A stretch of 33,136 nucleotides of DNA from a virus. Position 1 is the stretch's first letter; each line of letters opens with the position of its first letter. Of this stretch, positions 22,210-28,772 are shown one piece after another. The notes beneath the pieces were generated by a model. That model had not been told where the DNA came from, did not search any database, and saw only the letters and a list, made by a program, of their open reading frames with translations. The position numbers and the translations under genes are program-made. The stretch lies in the IMG/VR virus record IMGVR_UViG_3300031720_000012, positions 1 through 33,136 of that record, one strand, 5' to 3'.

Positions 22210-22521
22210 ATGCAGTTCATCGGATGGATAATCGCCAACATCGTGGTGGTTGGTGGGTTCATCCTGGGCTTCCTGAAGTACCGGCGTGAAGAGCGTGATC
22301 ATCGGCTGGAAGAGATGAAAGCGGCCTTTGACCCGCGGCCCAGTGTGGAGGCAGCCAAGACCGTGGTGGACATGATGCGCTCACAGGTCGATTCCATGTC
22401 ACGTAGTCTCTCCAGGATCCCCGAACTAGAGCGGACGGTATACGACCTAAGGGTCGAGCTGGATGACACGCGAGAGCAGCTTAGAAAAGCGATCCTGAAG
22501 ATAGAGGCGGCGGGGCTGTGA
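22210..22521 (+). CDS. TM + coiled-coil protein, 103 aa
   Basis: Helix MQFIGWIIANIVVVGGFILG, then a basic stretch (KYRREERDH) and a long coiled coil (LERTVYDLRVELDDTREQLR). Same architecture as 21811-22065 and a similar last decade (LRKAILKIEAAGL), so the two may be distant paralogs. Function unknown. Confidence 0.6.
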   Translation: MQFIGWIIANIVVVGGFILGFLKYRREERDHRLEEMKAAFDPRPSVEAAKTVVDMMRSQVDSMSRSLSRIPELERTVYDLRVELDDTREQLRKAILKIEAAGL

Positions 22522-22537
22522 ATTGGTGGGAACTACC

Positions 22538-23062
22538 ATGAGCCAAGAGCTTGACCGGACCAGGCAGAACCAAGAGCAGAAGACCCAACTTCGTATGCAG
22601 GCCTATGAGCTGAGGCTTGAGGGACATCGATACGACGAGATAGACGCGTACCTGCGACTGAGGGCAGGGACCGCGGCCCGCTGGTGTGCGGCCATCCGCA
22701 AGGCTGCCCAGCGTGACGCTGATGCCAGCGTGCTTGACATGGAGAAGGACCGGCTGGACAAGCTGAGGGCGCGTGCCTCCGCCGACGTGCAGGTGCTTGA
22801 AGCGCACATGGCCGAAGAGGAGAAGATCGTCGGCTACATCAACCCCAAGACGGTGGAGAGCCATGGTAAGGCGCTGCTCGTACTGCTGAGGATTGATGAG
22901 TCGTATCGGAAGCTTGTGGGCGCTGACGCTGATGAGCGGATCAAGGTGGAGGCTACGGTCAACAACACCAAAACCCCCCAAGAAGAGGCGCTCATGGATA
23001 TGATCCGCAAGGTACAGCGGGAGAACCAGCAGACCATGAAAGACATGAAGGGGGATCAATGA
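22538..23062 (+). CDS. HTH protein, terminase small subunit candidate
   Basis: A 174-residue protein. N-terminal helices QLRMQAYELRLEGHRYDEID with AYLRLRAGTAARW form a HTH like the phBC6A51-type DNA-recognition domain of small terminase subunits. A long coiled coil follows, ending in a polar tail. The ATG at 22538 has GGTGGGAA upstream. The large terminase is 6 kb downstream, an unusual distance, so the role is a proposal only. Confidence 0.5.
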   Translation: MSQELDRTRQNQEQKTQLRMQAYELRLEGHRYDEIDAYLRLRAGTAARWCAAIRKAAQRDADASVLDMEKDRLDKLRARASADVQVLEAHMAEEEKIVGYINPKTVESHGKALLVLLRIDESYRKLVGADADERIKVEATVNNTKTPQEEALMDMIRKVQRENQQTMKDMKGDQ

Positions 23063-23142
23063 GCGTCCGTGCGTGGGGCTATACACTGATTGCCATCTCG
23101 GGTTTCCTGTGGGGATTACTAGGCAAGATCTTAGGAGTTTGA
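23059..23142 (+). CDS. One-helix membrane peptide, 27 aa
   Basis: ATG overlaps the preceding stop. WGYTLIAISGFLWGLLGKIL is one membrane helix. Supported only by coupling and by its resemblance to the other tiny membrane peptides around it. Confidence 0.4.
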   Translation: MSVRAWGYTLIAISGFLWGLLGKILGV

Positions 23143-23144
23143 TC

Positions 23145-23543
23145 ATGGCACGACAAACACAGACATTGTTCAGTAACGGGATCATCTGCTATCGATTCGC
23201 TCAATCAGATCAGGCGACGATCGTCTCTTTGGCTGTGGATTTCGATGAAGGTGAGACGACCTACACCGCGTCTGGCACGGCGAAGAAGGACAACCACGAC
23301 AAGCCTGATGATGAGGTGGGCCGCAACCTGGCTGTGGCTCGTGCGCTGCGCTCGCTGGCCAACAAGTTGGAGAAGGAAGTGGCCGATCGCGCTTTCCCTC
23401 AGCATTACCCGATAAGGGATCCCTACGCGGAACACACGAACATCGACCAGACGCCGGACACTCCGATAGAGCCGATGTTGGTCGATGGGCTGCTGCACCG
23501 TCTCGCCAAGAACCTGAAGAATATCTATGGGGAGTACAAGTGA
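23145..23543 (+). CDS. DUF1876-like protein, 132 aa
   Basis: ATG at 23145 with TTAGGAG upstream. The stretch TTYTASGTAKKDNHDKPDDE, followed by GRNLAVARALRSLANKLE, is the pattern of the actinobacterial DUF1876 domain, a small dsRBD-like fold of unknown role. The C-terminal 50 residues have no assignment. Suggests an actinobacterial host or donor. Confidence 0.65.
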   Translation: MARQTQTLFSNGIICYRFAQSDQATIVSLAVDFDEGETTYTASGTAKKDNHDKPDDEVGRNLAVARALRSLANKLEKEVADRAFPQHYPIRDPYAEHTNIDQTPDTPIEPMLVDGLLHRLAKNLKNIYGEYK

Positions 23544-24055
23544 TGCGTTGGTATTGCAGCGAGTGGCCAGTGTGCGACTTCGCCCGTCCGTTTACCGAGG
23601 TGGGTAAGGAGGTGGTGGCAGAGCACGAGAGGGAAGAGCACGGGGTCTTCTACACCAAGCGAGACCTACTAGAAAAGGCAATTAAGGACTCTCGCGGCCC
23701 CTACAGCGACTTCGAGAGTTACGTTAGCCCCCGTGAAGCCATATTGGATGAAGCCAAGGGCTACACGACCAAGGATCGCAACTCCCAATACGGTGAGCCT
23801 GAAGACAACTTCGCCAACATCGCGCGCTTCTGGCAGGCGTGGCTGCACCACAAGCTCAAGCCGGGTGAGACCATCGACCCGTTCGACGTGGCCGAGATGA
23901 TGTCGCTGATGAAGAAGGGCCGCTTGGTCACTACGCCGACACACCGCGACTCCCACGCCGACGACATCGGATATTCTGCTTGTGCTTGGGACATCGTCAG
24001 CAAGTACCACGGGGTACCTGAAGGCGAGGAGGTTGAGGATTGTGAGCGAACCTAG
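23543..24055 (+). CDS. DUF6378-like phage protein, 170 aa
   Basis: Residues about 70-155 (RNSQYGEPEDNFANIARFW, IDPFDVAEMMSLMKKGRL, HADDIGYSACAWDIV) match a widespread phage family of unknown function. The N-terminal part is specific: C6-x5-C12 and H29, H34 in EHEREEH suggest a zinc site. ATG overlaps the previous TGA by one base. Confidence 0.7.
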   Translation: MRWYCSEWPVCDFARPFTEVGKEVVAEHEREEHGVFYTKRDLLEKAIKDSRGPYSDFESYVSPREAILDEAKGYTTKDRNSQYGEPEDNFANIARFWQAWLHHKLKPGETIDPFDVAEMMSLMKKGRLVTTPTHRDSHADDIGYSACAWDIVSKYHGVPEGEEVEDCERT

Positions 24056-24428
24056 CTACGGGCTGATGAAGCTCACCGCGGAGACGTTCGAGAAGTTCCG
24101 TGATCCCGAATTGTCTGAAGATCCCAGCGATCCCGTGGCTAATGTGGTCGCAGCAACAAGATACTTTCAAGCCAGATACGGAGATTCAACGATGAACGGA
24201 AACCCGCTCAACTACTCGAACATCGAGAACCTGAAGCCTGTGATCAGGACGGTGCCCATGACCAAGCTCGAAGCTCTCAAGGCTGCGCAGGAGTACGTGA
24301 ACGGCGTGGTGGACCGCAAGAACGAGCGCGGCTATCCCGTGTCCACTCTGGGTACCGAAGCCCGTGTGGCGCTGACCCTGCAAGTGGCCCGGTTCTTGTA
24401 CGAGGAAGATCATGAAGAGGAAGCGTAA
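24042..24428 (+). CDS. Hypothetical protein, 128 aa
   Basis: GTG start at 24042 with GAGGA close by; the end of the preceding gene overlaps by 14 bases. Mostly helical, with PMTKLEALKAAQEYVNGVV and a very acidic end (YEEDHEEEA). No family recognised. Confidence 0.6.
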   Translation: MSEPSYGLMKLTAETFEKFRDPELSEDPSDPVANVVAATRYFQARYGDSTMNGNPLNYSNIENLKPVIRTVPMTKLEALKAAQEYVNGVVDRKNERGYPVSTLGTEARVALTLQVARFLYEEDHEEEA

Positions 24429-24433
24429 AGTCG

Positions 24434-24604
24434 ATGCCAAGGCGCAACAGGCGGGAAGACCGGGAAAGGCTGCCTCAGACCAAGAGGCGGCCGAACCGGG
24501 CTATTTCACCCGATTCGACAGAGAACTCCGGGCTGCTTTGCAGAGATTGTATCGTTGAACATTACTGTCCCGTGCACGACGGCGTTAGGGAGTACGACGA
24601 ATGA
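24434..24604 (+). CDS. Zinc-binding basic protein, 56 aa
   Basis: The first 25 residues are Arg-rich (MPRRNRREDRERLP). Near the end LCRDCIVEHYCPVHDG gives C-x2-C-x5-C-x2-H, a zinc site. ATG is 5 bases after the preceding stop with AGAGGAAG upstream, and the TGA overlaps the next ATG by 4 bases. This coupling favours it over the competing frame at 24412-24558. Confidence 0.55.
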   Translation: MPRRNRREDRERLPQTKRRPNRAISPDSTENSGLLCRDCIVEHYCPVHDGVREYDE

Positions 24605-24765
24605 GCACCTATCCTGAACGGTTCCACCTGGACGAAGAAGAGTACGGCCGCTTCGTCAAGGCCAGCCACATCATGCACAAGGCACAGGCTGAGGTCGAGT
24701 ACTGGAAGGCGCTTGCCAAGATGCGTGAGATCAGCGGCGATGAGCGTAGGCGTCCACGTGGTTGA
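24601..24765 (+). CDS. Hypothetical helical protein, 54 aa
   Basis: TTAGGGAG lies 10 bases before the ATG. Helical with KASHIMHKAQAEVEYWKALA, and a basic end. Overlaps the next gene by 26 bases. Function unknown. Confidence 0.6.
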   Translation: MSTYPERFHLDEEEYGRFVKASHIMHKAQAEVEYWKALAKMREISGDERRRPRG

Positions 24766-25084
24766 AACTCGCACAAAGACGACAAGGCCGTACTTCCTGG
24801 AACGTCTGTACCAGGACGAGCGCGACGGTACATGGCTGGTCTTACTCTATGTTTGGTCGTGGTCGGGTGGTAAACTCCAATTCGTGATGTCCGTGACTGA
24901 GCGGGAGTTTTGGGACGATTCCCATTACGTCGAGCAGGAGTGGGCAATGGTAAAGCTTGCGCGCGAATGGAGGCGGAACTTTGGAAGATCTACGCCGAAG
25001 AATCGTTACTCTGTCGTGCGACTATCTCCGTCTGGAAGTTCGGGACAAAAACGGTGGGCTCGCAATAGCCCGCGTTTCACGTGA
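24740..25084 (+). CDS. Hypothetical protein, 114 aa
   Basis: The N-terminal 70 residues are a regular beta-rich domain (TWLVLLYVWSWSGGKLQFVM). The last 35 residues are basic and low in order, and they share DNA with the next gene for 104 bases. The end may therefore be a chance extension. No family recognised. Confidence 0.5.
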   Translation: MSVGVHVVETRTKTTRPYFLERLYQDERDGTWLVLLYVWSWSGGKLQFVMSVTEREFWDDSHYVEQEWAMVKLAREWRRNFGRSTPKNRYSVVRLSPSGSSGQKRWARNSPRFT

Positions 25085-25169
25085 AGCCTGGATACGCGCG
25101 CATGATACACTCCGCGAAAAGACGTGGGATTTCATATCCAGGCGCTTCCGAGAGAAGGTCACCTCATGA
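24981..25169 (+). CDS. Hypothetical protein, 62 aa
   Basis: TTG start with GGAGG 7 bases upstream. Basic, mixed fold (EDLRRRIVTLSCDYLRLEVR, TWDFISRRFREKV). Overlaps the previous gene by 104 bases in another frame, and its stop overlaps the next ATG by 4 bases. The coupling downstream supports it. Confidence 0.5.
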   Translation: MEDLRRRIVTLSCDYLRLEVRDKNGGLAIARVSREAWIRAHDTLREKTWDFISRRFREKVTS

Positions 25170-25345
25170 AGGATCCCTACAATTCCGCGACGTGGGCAGC
25201 GTATAAACGCTCGTCAGGTGAACGTACCTGGCTCGTAGCTATGGCGCTGGCCAACGGCCTTGCCGACAAGAATCAGGCCAAGCAAACGGTTCGTGGGTAC
25301 CGGATGCCTAAAGGTACATGGGTCTATTCGGTCGTCATCCCGTGA
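25166..25345 (+). CDS. Hypothetical protein, 59 aa
   Basis: ATG with AGAGAAGG upstream. Helical start and a beta end (RGYRMPKGTWVYSVVIP). Overlaps both neighbours by 4 bases. Function unknown. Confidence 0.55.
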   Translation: MKDPYNSATWAAYKRSSGERTWLVAMALANGLADKNQAKQTVRGYRMPKGTWVYSVVIP

Positions 25346-26115
25346 AACTACTGACGATCGACATAGAGAACACTCCTAATGTGAGCTTCAACTGGGAAGC
25401 CAAGGCTATCTATATCCCCCACAAGATGATGATCCAGCACCGCAAAATGCTGTGCTTCGCGGCCAAGTGGCACGGGGATGACCACACCTACTTCTACCGC
25501 GGCAAGGGAATGGTCGAAAAGGCTCTTGAGATGATGTCCGAAGCGGACGCTCTCATAACCTACAACGGGCGCCGACACGACATCCCCATCCTGAACACAG
25601 AGATCAAAAAGGCCGGGCTAACTCCGCCTCCCCCGCCGATCCACATAGACCTGATACAGACCGTGCGCAGCCAGTTCAAGCTCTACTCCAACTCGCTGGA
25701 CTACACATGCAAGTACTTCGGCCTTCCGGGTAAGGAAGAGTCCGGCGGTTGGGAGACGTGGCAGCACATCGCCATGGATGAGTTCATCAAGGACCAGGGT
25801 CTCAAGCCCCCAGCCAATCCCAATCTCGAACCAGCGTGGTTGTTGATGGAGAAGTACAACCGTTGGGACGTCGAGATTACGGAGATCCTCTATGACTTCC
25901 TTCTCCCTTGGATTCCTAATCATCCCAATCGCGGTCTCTTCGGAGAGGCATCCGCGATATTCGGCGAAGCTTGCTGTCCTCGCTGTGGTGGTACCGACCT
26001 CCGGCCGCAGGGCTTTACTTACACTTCCAGTGGTCGCTTTCAGCGATACAGGTGTGCCTCTTGCGGTCGCTGGTCAAAGCACTTTAGCCGTGATCGGTCG
26101 ACTGAGACTAGGTAA
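25342..26115 (+). CDS. DnaQ/RNase H-like exonuclease + zinc ribbon
   Basis: A 257-residue protein with a GTG start overlapping the previous stop. TIDIENTP holds D7 and E9, TYNGRRHDIPIL holds N75 and D80, and YNRWDVEI holds Y172 and D176. These are the Exo I-III sites of a DnaQ-like 3'-5' exonuclease of the RNase_H_2 (PF13482) type. Residues 211-241 add a zinc ribbon, CPRCGG and RCASCGR. It is separate from the exonuclease of the split polymerase. DNA or RNA substrate is not evident. Confidence 0.8.
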   Translation: MKLLTIDIENTPNVSFNWEAKAIYIPHKMMIQHRKMLCFAAKWHGDDHTYFYRGKGMVEKALEMMSEADALITYNGRRHDIPILNTEIKKAGLTPPPPPIHIDLIQTVRSQFKLYSNSLDYTCKYFGLPGKEESGGWETWQHIAMDEFIKDQGLKPPANPNLEPAWLLMEKYNRWDVEITEILYDFLLPWIPNHPNRGLFGEASAIFGEACCPRCGGTDLRPQGFTYTSSGRFQRYRCASCGRWSKHFSRDRSTETR

Positions 26116-26124
26116 GGATGACTG

Positions 26125-26361
26125 ATGGGTCTGTTCAAGGCTGCTGAAGACCGCAAGCGCGTCTACGAGATCCCGGGCAAGGACGGTCCCACGATCGTCT
26201 GTTCAATCCGTGAAGTGGACCGTATACTGAAAGAGTTGGTGGCTGCCGCAAGGGGATTGCAAGGGAAACTTCCCCACGTGAACACCGCCGCTAACGTTCA
26301 GCTCTGGATGGAACTGGACATCGTGTTAGATGCAAGGCTTTTCTTCATGAATAAGGAGTAA
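26125..26361 (+). CDS. Hypothetical protein, 78 aa
   Basis: ATG with TAAGGATG upstream. Opens MGLFKAAEDRKRVYEI; helical later (VDRILKELVAAARG). Function unknown. Confidence 0.55.
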   Translation: MGLFKAAEDRKRVYEIPGKDGPTIVCSIREVDRILKELVAAARGLQGKLPHVNTAANVQLWMELDIVLDARLFFMNKE

Positions 26362-26364
26362 ACC

Positions 26365-26529
26365 GTGGCTTACCTCGTTGCTGTAGTGTCCGTCTTAACC
26401 GGCGTCATCGGTGCCGCGGGGATGCTCATGTACGGCCGAGAGGGCAGGGTTGGCCCGTTTATCCTTTCCACGGCATGTTTCGTATTCGGTGTCTTACTTG
26501 GAATCTACGGGGCGGTGACGTTCGGATGA
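26365..26529 (+). CDS. Membrane protein, 54 aa, two helices
   Basis: GTG start 4 bases after the previous gene, with TAAGGAG upstream. AYLVAVVSVLTGVIGAAGML and GPFILSTACFVFGVLLGIYG are two hydrophobic helices joined by a basic loop (YGREGRV). Ends in an ATGA overlap. Function unknown. Confidence 0.6.
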   Translation: MAYLVAVVSVLTGVIGAAGMLMYGREGRVGPFILSTACFVFGVLLGIYGAVTFG

Positions 26530-26810
26530 CACCAGAAATCAAAGTCCAGTACCAGTATTGGACCGGGACGCAATGGCAGCTTCAGGAGATCTACATCGGT
26601 CCGCCGATGTCCACTGGATGGCACATCTTTCATGTGGTCATGACTCTGCTGACGTGGGGGATGTGGTCGCTTGTGTACCTGACCCTGTACCTGAACGCGC
26701 GCAGCGACAAGGTCAAGAAGACCGTGGCGGCACACCACGCGGTGGATCTGTACTACCAGCAGCTTGACGAAATCCGGCAGGCACACGAGAAGGTGAGCGC
26801 CGATGTCTGA
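26526..26810 (+). CDS. Membrane protein, 94 aa
   Basis: ATGA overlap start. An N-terminal beta part (MTPEIKVQYQYWTG) is followed by one or two helices (HIFHVVMTLLTWGMWSLVYL) and a soluble helical end. Overlaps the next peptide by 8 bases. Function unknown. Confidence 0.6.
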   Translation: MTPEIKVQYQYWTGTQWQLQEIYIGPPMSTGWHIFHVVMTLLTWGMWSLVYLTLYLNARSDKVKKTVAAHHAVDLYYQQLDEIRQAHEKVSADV

Positions 26811-26910
26811 GACTCACCAGTTCATACTCGCGGTGGTCGGCATCGGCTGTGGTACCGCCGTAGTCCTGTTCCTGATCTACGCATGGATGAGAGTGCTGCT
26901 TGATGGCTAA
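26803..26910 (+). CDS. One-helix membrane peptide, 35 aa
   Basis: FILAVVGIGCGTAVVLFLIY is one membrane helix. Start and stop overlap both neighbours by 8 bases. Function unknown. Confidence 0.45.
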   Translation: MSETHQFILAVVGIGCGTAVVLFLIYAWMRVLLDG

Positions 26911-27079
26911 GGTAAAAGTCCGGTATCGAGACTACGCGGGCGCGCGATCGATAAGCGATCTTCAGCTTGAAGATGTCCAGGGCGTGACGATAGAGGAGGG
27001 CATCCTGATTATCCGGATGTCCAACACAGAGGGGTACTTCATCCCGATCGACGTCGTTCTCAACGTCAAGTACGAATGA
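26903..27079 (+). CDS. Hypothetical protein, 58 aa, beta-rich
   Basis: ATG within the previous gene. Short beta protein (KVKVRYRDYAGARS, GILIIRMSNTEGYF, VVLNVKYE). No family recognised. Confidence 0.55.
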   Translation: MAKVKVRYRDYAGARSISDLQLEDVQGVTIEEGILIIRMSNTEGYFIPIDVVLNVKYE

Positions 27080-27087
27080 GGTGAATC

Positions 27088-27267
27088 GTGATCATCGAGC
27101 CTGATTCAATCTGGATCACCGATGCGCCCAAGCTCAAGCCCGTCGTCAAGGTCACTCGGTCCAACACCAGCCACGTCTACTACAAGGCTGTTGACAAGCG
27201 CGGCGAGCACCACTGGGACAAGGCTTTCTTCCTGCGCTATTACCGAAGGAGAGACGAAGTTGATTAA
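27088..27267 (+). CDS. Hypothetical protein, 59 aa
   Basis: GTG start with GAGGTG upstream. SIWITDAPKLKPVVKVTRSN opens, and a basic end follows. Its stop overlaps the TTG start of the dehydratase gene by 8 bases. Function unknown. Confidence 0.5.
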   Translation: MIIEPDSIWITDAPKLKPVVKVTRSNTSHVYYKAVDKRGEHHWDKAFFLRYYRRRDEVD

Positions 27268-28339
27268 GAGAGTACTGATCACTGGCGCCGCGGGATTCCT
27301 TGGGAGTCACGCGGTTCGCCATTTCCTGATGAACACGGACTGGGACGTCGTGGCGCTGGTGTCGTTCCGGCACAGGGGGATGAGTCCACGGCTCTATCAA
27401 TCCATGTCTGAGGGCCGCGGGCGCGTGACCGTGGTGACCCACGACCTTATAGGTCCGATAGACAAGGTGACGGCGCATGAGATCGGTCCTGTCGATTACA
27501 TCATCAACTATGCGGCGGAGTCGCATGTGGACCGTTCGATTGCTGAACCGGGTCCGTTTATCAGCAACAACGTTACGAGCGTGCTCACTATGCTTGAGTA
27601 CGCTCGTACCCTCGAAGGACTTAAGGCATTCGTGCAGATCTCAACCGACGAGGTTTACGGTCCTGCGCCTGAGGGTCACGCACATAAGGAGTGGGAAGCA
27701 CATCTTCCTTCGAATCCGTACAGCGCCAGCAAATCCGCTCAAGAGGCGATTGCTTTTTCATATTGGCGCACATACGGGGTCCCTGTGGTCATCACGAATT
27801 GCATGAACCTGATCGGCGAGATGCAGGACCCCGAGAAGTTCGTGCCCATGGTGATCAAGAAGGTTCTCCGCGGCGAAGAGATCCCCCTGCACGCCCGGCA
27901 GATCACCTTCCCGTCCAGCCCGTTCGACTCGGCCACCAAGCTCGGTTGGGAGTACGGATCGCGGTTCTACCTGCACGCGCGCAACATGGCCGATGCCGTG
28001 CTCTTCCTGCTGACGGAGGGCGGCGCGTGGTCGCCCCCTAAGTTCTCTCAAGGCTTTGACAGGCCTGCGAAGTTCCACATCGTTGGCGAGCGTGAGGTGG
28101 ACAACTTCGAGATGGCTTCTATGATCTTTGACGCTTACATGGAGGCTAGCCCGCCTGGCGTCAAGTACTTTAAGCCGAAGCCCGTGGATTTCCACAGCTC
28201 TCGACCCGGCCACGACATGCGCTACGCGCTCGACGGCTCGAAGCTTGAAGAGCTTGGCTGGAAGCGTCCCGTATCGCTCGAAGAGGCGATCAAACGTACC
28301 GTCGCGTGGTACCTGAAGAATCCGGAGTGGCTGGGATGA
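27260..28339 (+). CDS. NAD-dependent sugar dehydratase, RmlB-like
   Basis: A 359-residue short-chain dehydrogenase of the dTDP-glucose 4,6-dehydratase type. NAD-binding GAAGFLG (9-15), catalytic TDEVYG (129-134) and YSASK (154-158) are present. The later stretch GEMQDPEKFVPMVI is the RmlB family pattern. The TTG start at 27260 has GGAGAGACGAAG before it, and the long upstream frame is a shadow. It would make a 4-keto-6-deoxy sugar nucleotide. With the cytidylyltransferase-like protein and two glycosyltransferases, it supports a sugar-attachment pathway. Confidence 0.82.
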   Translation: MIKRVLITGAAGFLGSHAVRHFLMNTDWDVVALVSFRHRGMSPRLYQSMSEGRGRVTVVTHDLIGPIDKVTAHEIGPVDYIINYAAESHVDRSIAEPGPFISNNVTSVLTMLEYARTLEGLKAFVQISTDEVYGPAPEGHAHKEWEAHLPSNPYSASKSAQEAIAFSYWRTYGVPVVITNCMNLIGEMQDPEKFVPMVIKKVLRGEEIPLHARQITFPSSPFDSATKLGWEYGSRFYLHARNMADAVLFLLTEGGAWSPPKFSQGFDRPAKFHIVGEREVDNFEMASMIFDAYMEASPPGVKYFKPKPVDFHSSRPGHDMRYALDGSKLEELGWKRPVSLEEAIKRTVAWYLKNPEWLG

Positions 28340-28578
28340 AGTTCCAAAAGGGCGACACCGTAAAGATCACTTTCGGCACGTGGGAGGGCATGATCGGCCG
28401 TGTGCTGGGTACCTTCCCGCGTGACGGCCTGGTGAACGTCTACCTTGATGAAACGGGTACGGCGGTTACCAAGCACGAAAATACCCTTGAGATGGTTTTC
28501 AGCAAAGAAGTCCCGAAACGCCCTCGGAATGCTATAATCCGAGACATACGTGATCTTCTAGCTGAATTGGAGATTTGA
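28336..28578 (+). CDS. KOW/SH3-like protein, 80 aa
   Basis: MKFQKGDTVKITFGTWEGMI is the KOW-type opening seen in ribosome- or RNA-polymerase-binding proteins, followed by a beta strand and a helical end. ATGA overlap with the dehydratase. A promoter for the packaging operon lies in its last 50 bases. Confidence 0.6.
   Translation: MKFQKGDTVKITFGTWEGMIGRVLGTFPRDGLVNVYLDETGTAVTKHENTLEMVFSKEVPKRPRNAIIRDIRDLLAELEI
28530..28538 (+). promoter_or_regulatory. Extended -10 promoter TGCTATAAT
   Basis: TGC directly before a perfect TATAAT (28533-28538), an extended -10 that needs little of a -35. Weak -35 GTCCCG lies 17 bases upstream. The start would be near 28545, 33 bases before the first gene of the packaging operon. 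Confidence 0.6.
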
Positions 28579-28772
28579 TGGCTGAGGGTTCATACGAGCT
28601 GGTTCCCAAGCCAGCCTTCATCAAGACGATCCATCTCAAGATGTCGATCGGCGAGGCCAAGGCCAATCTGAAGGCTTTGACCGATCTCGCGACTCCCAAT
28701 GACAAACAGCTCGCGGTCATAGCCGCTCTGCAAGCAGCCTTGGCGGCAGCGCCAGCCGATGACCTACCTTGA
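28578..28772 (+). CDS. Hypothetical protein, 64 aa
   Basis: ATG overlaps the previous TGA by one base and has GGAG upstream. Helical, with IGEAKANLKALTDL and an Ala-rich end (ALQAALAAAPADD). Precedes and overlaps the large terminase by 14 bases, a place where small terminase subunits are common, but no HTH is seen. Confidence 0.6.
   Translation: MAEGSYELVPKPAFIKTIHLKMSIGEAKANLKALTDLATPNDKQLAVIAALQAALAAAPADDLP

Noticed and set aside
24412-24558. 48-residue frame starting just inside the previous gene
   Set aside because: Competes with 24434-24604, which has a zinc site and is coupled to the next gene by ATGA. No motif is seen in this frame.
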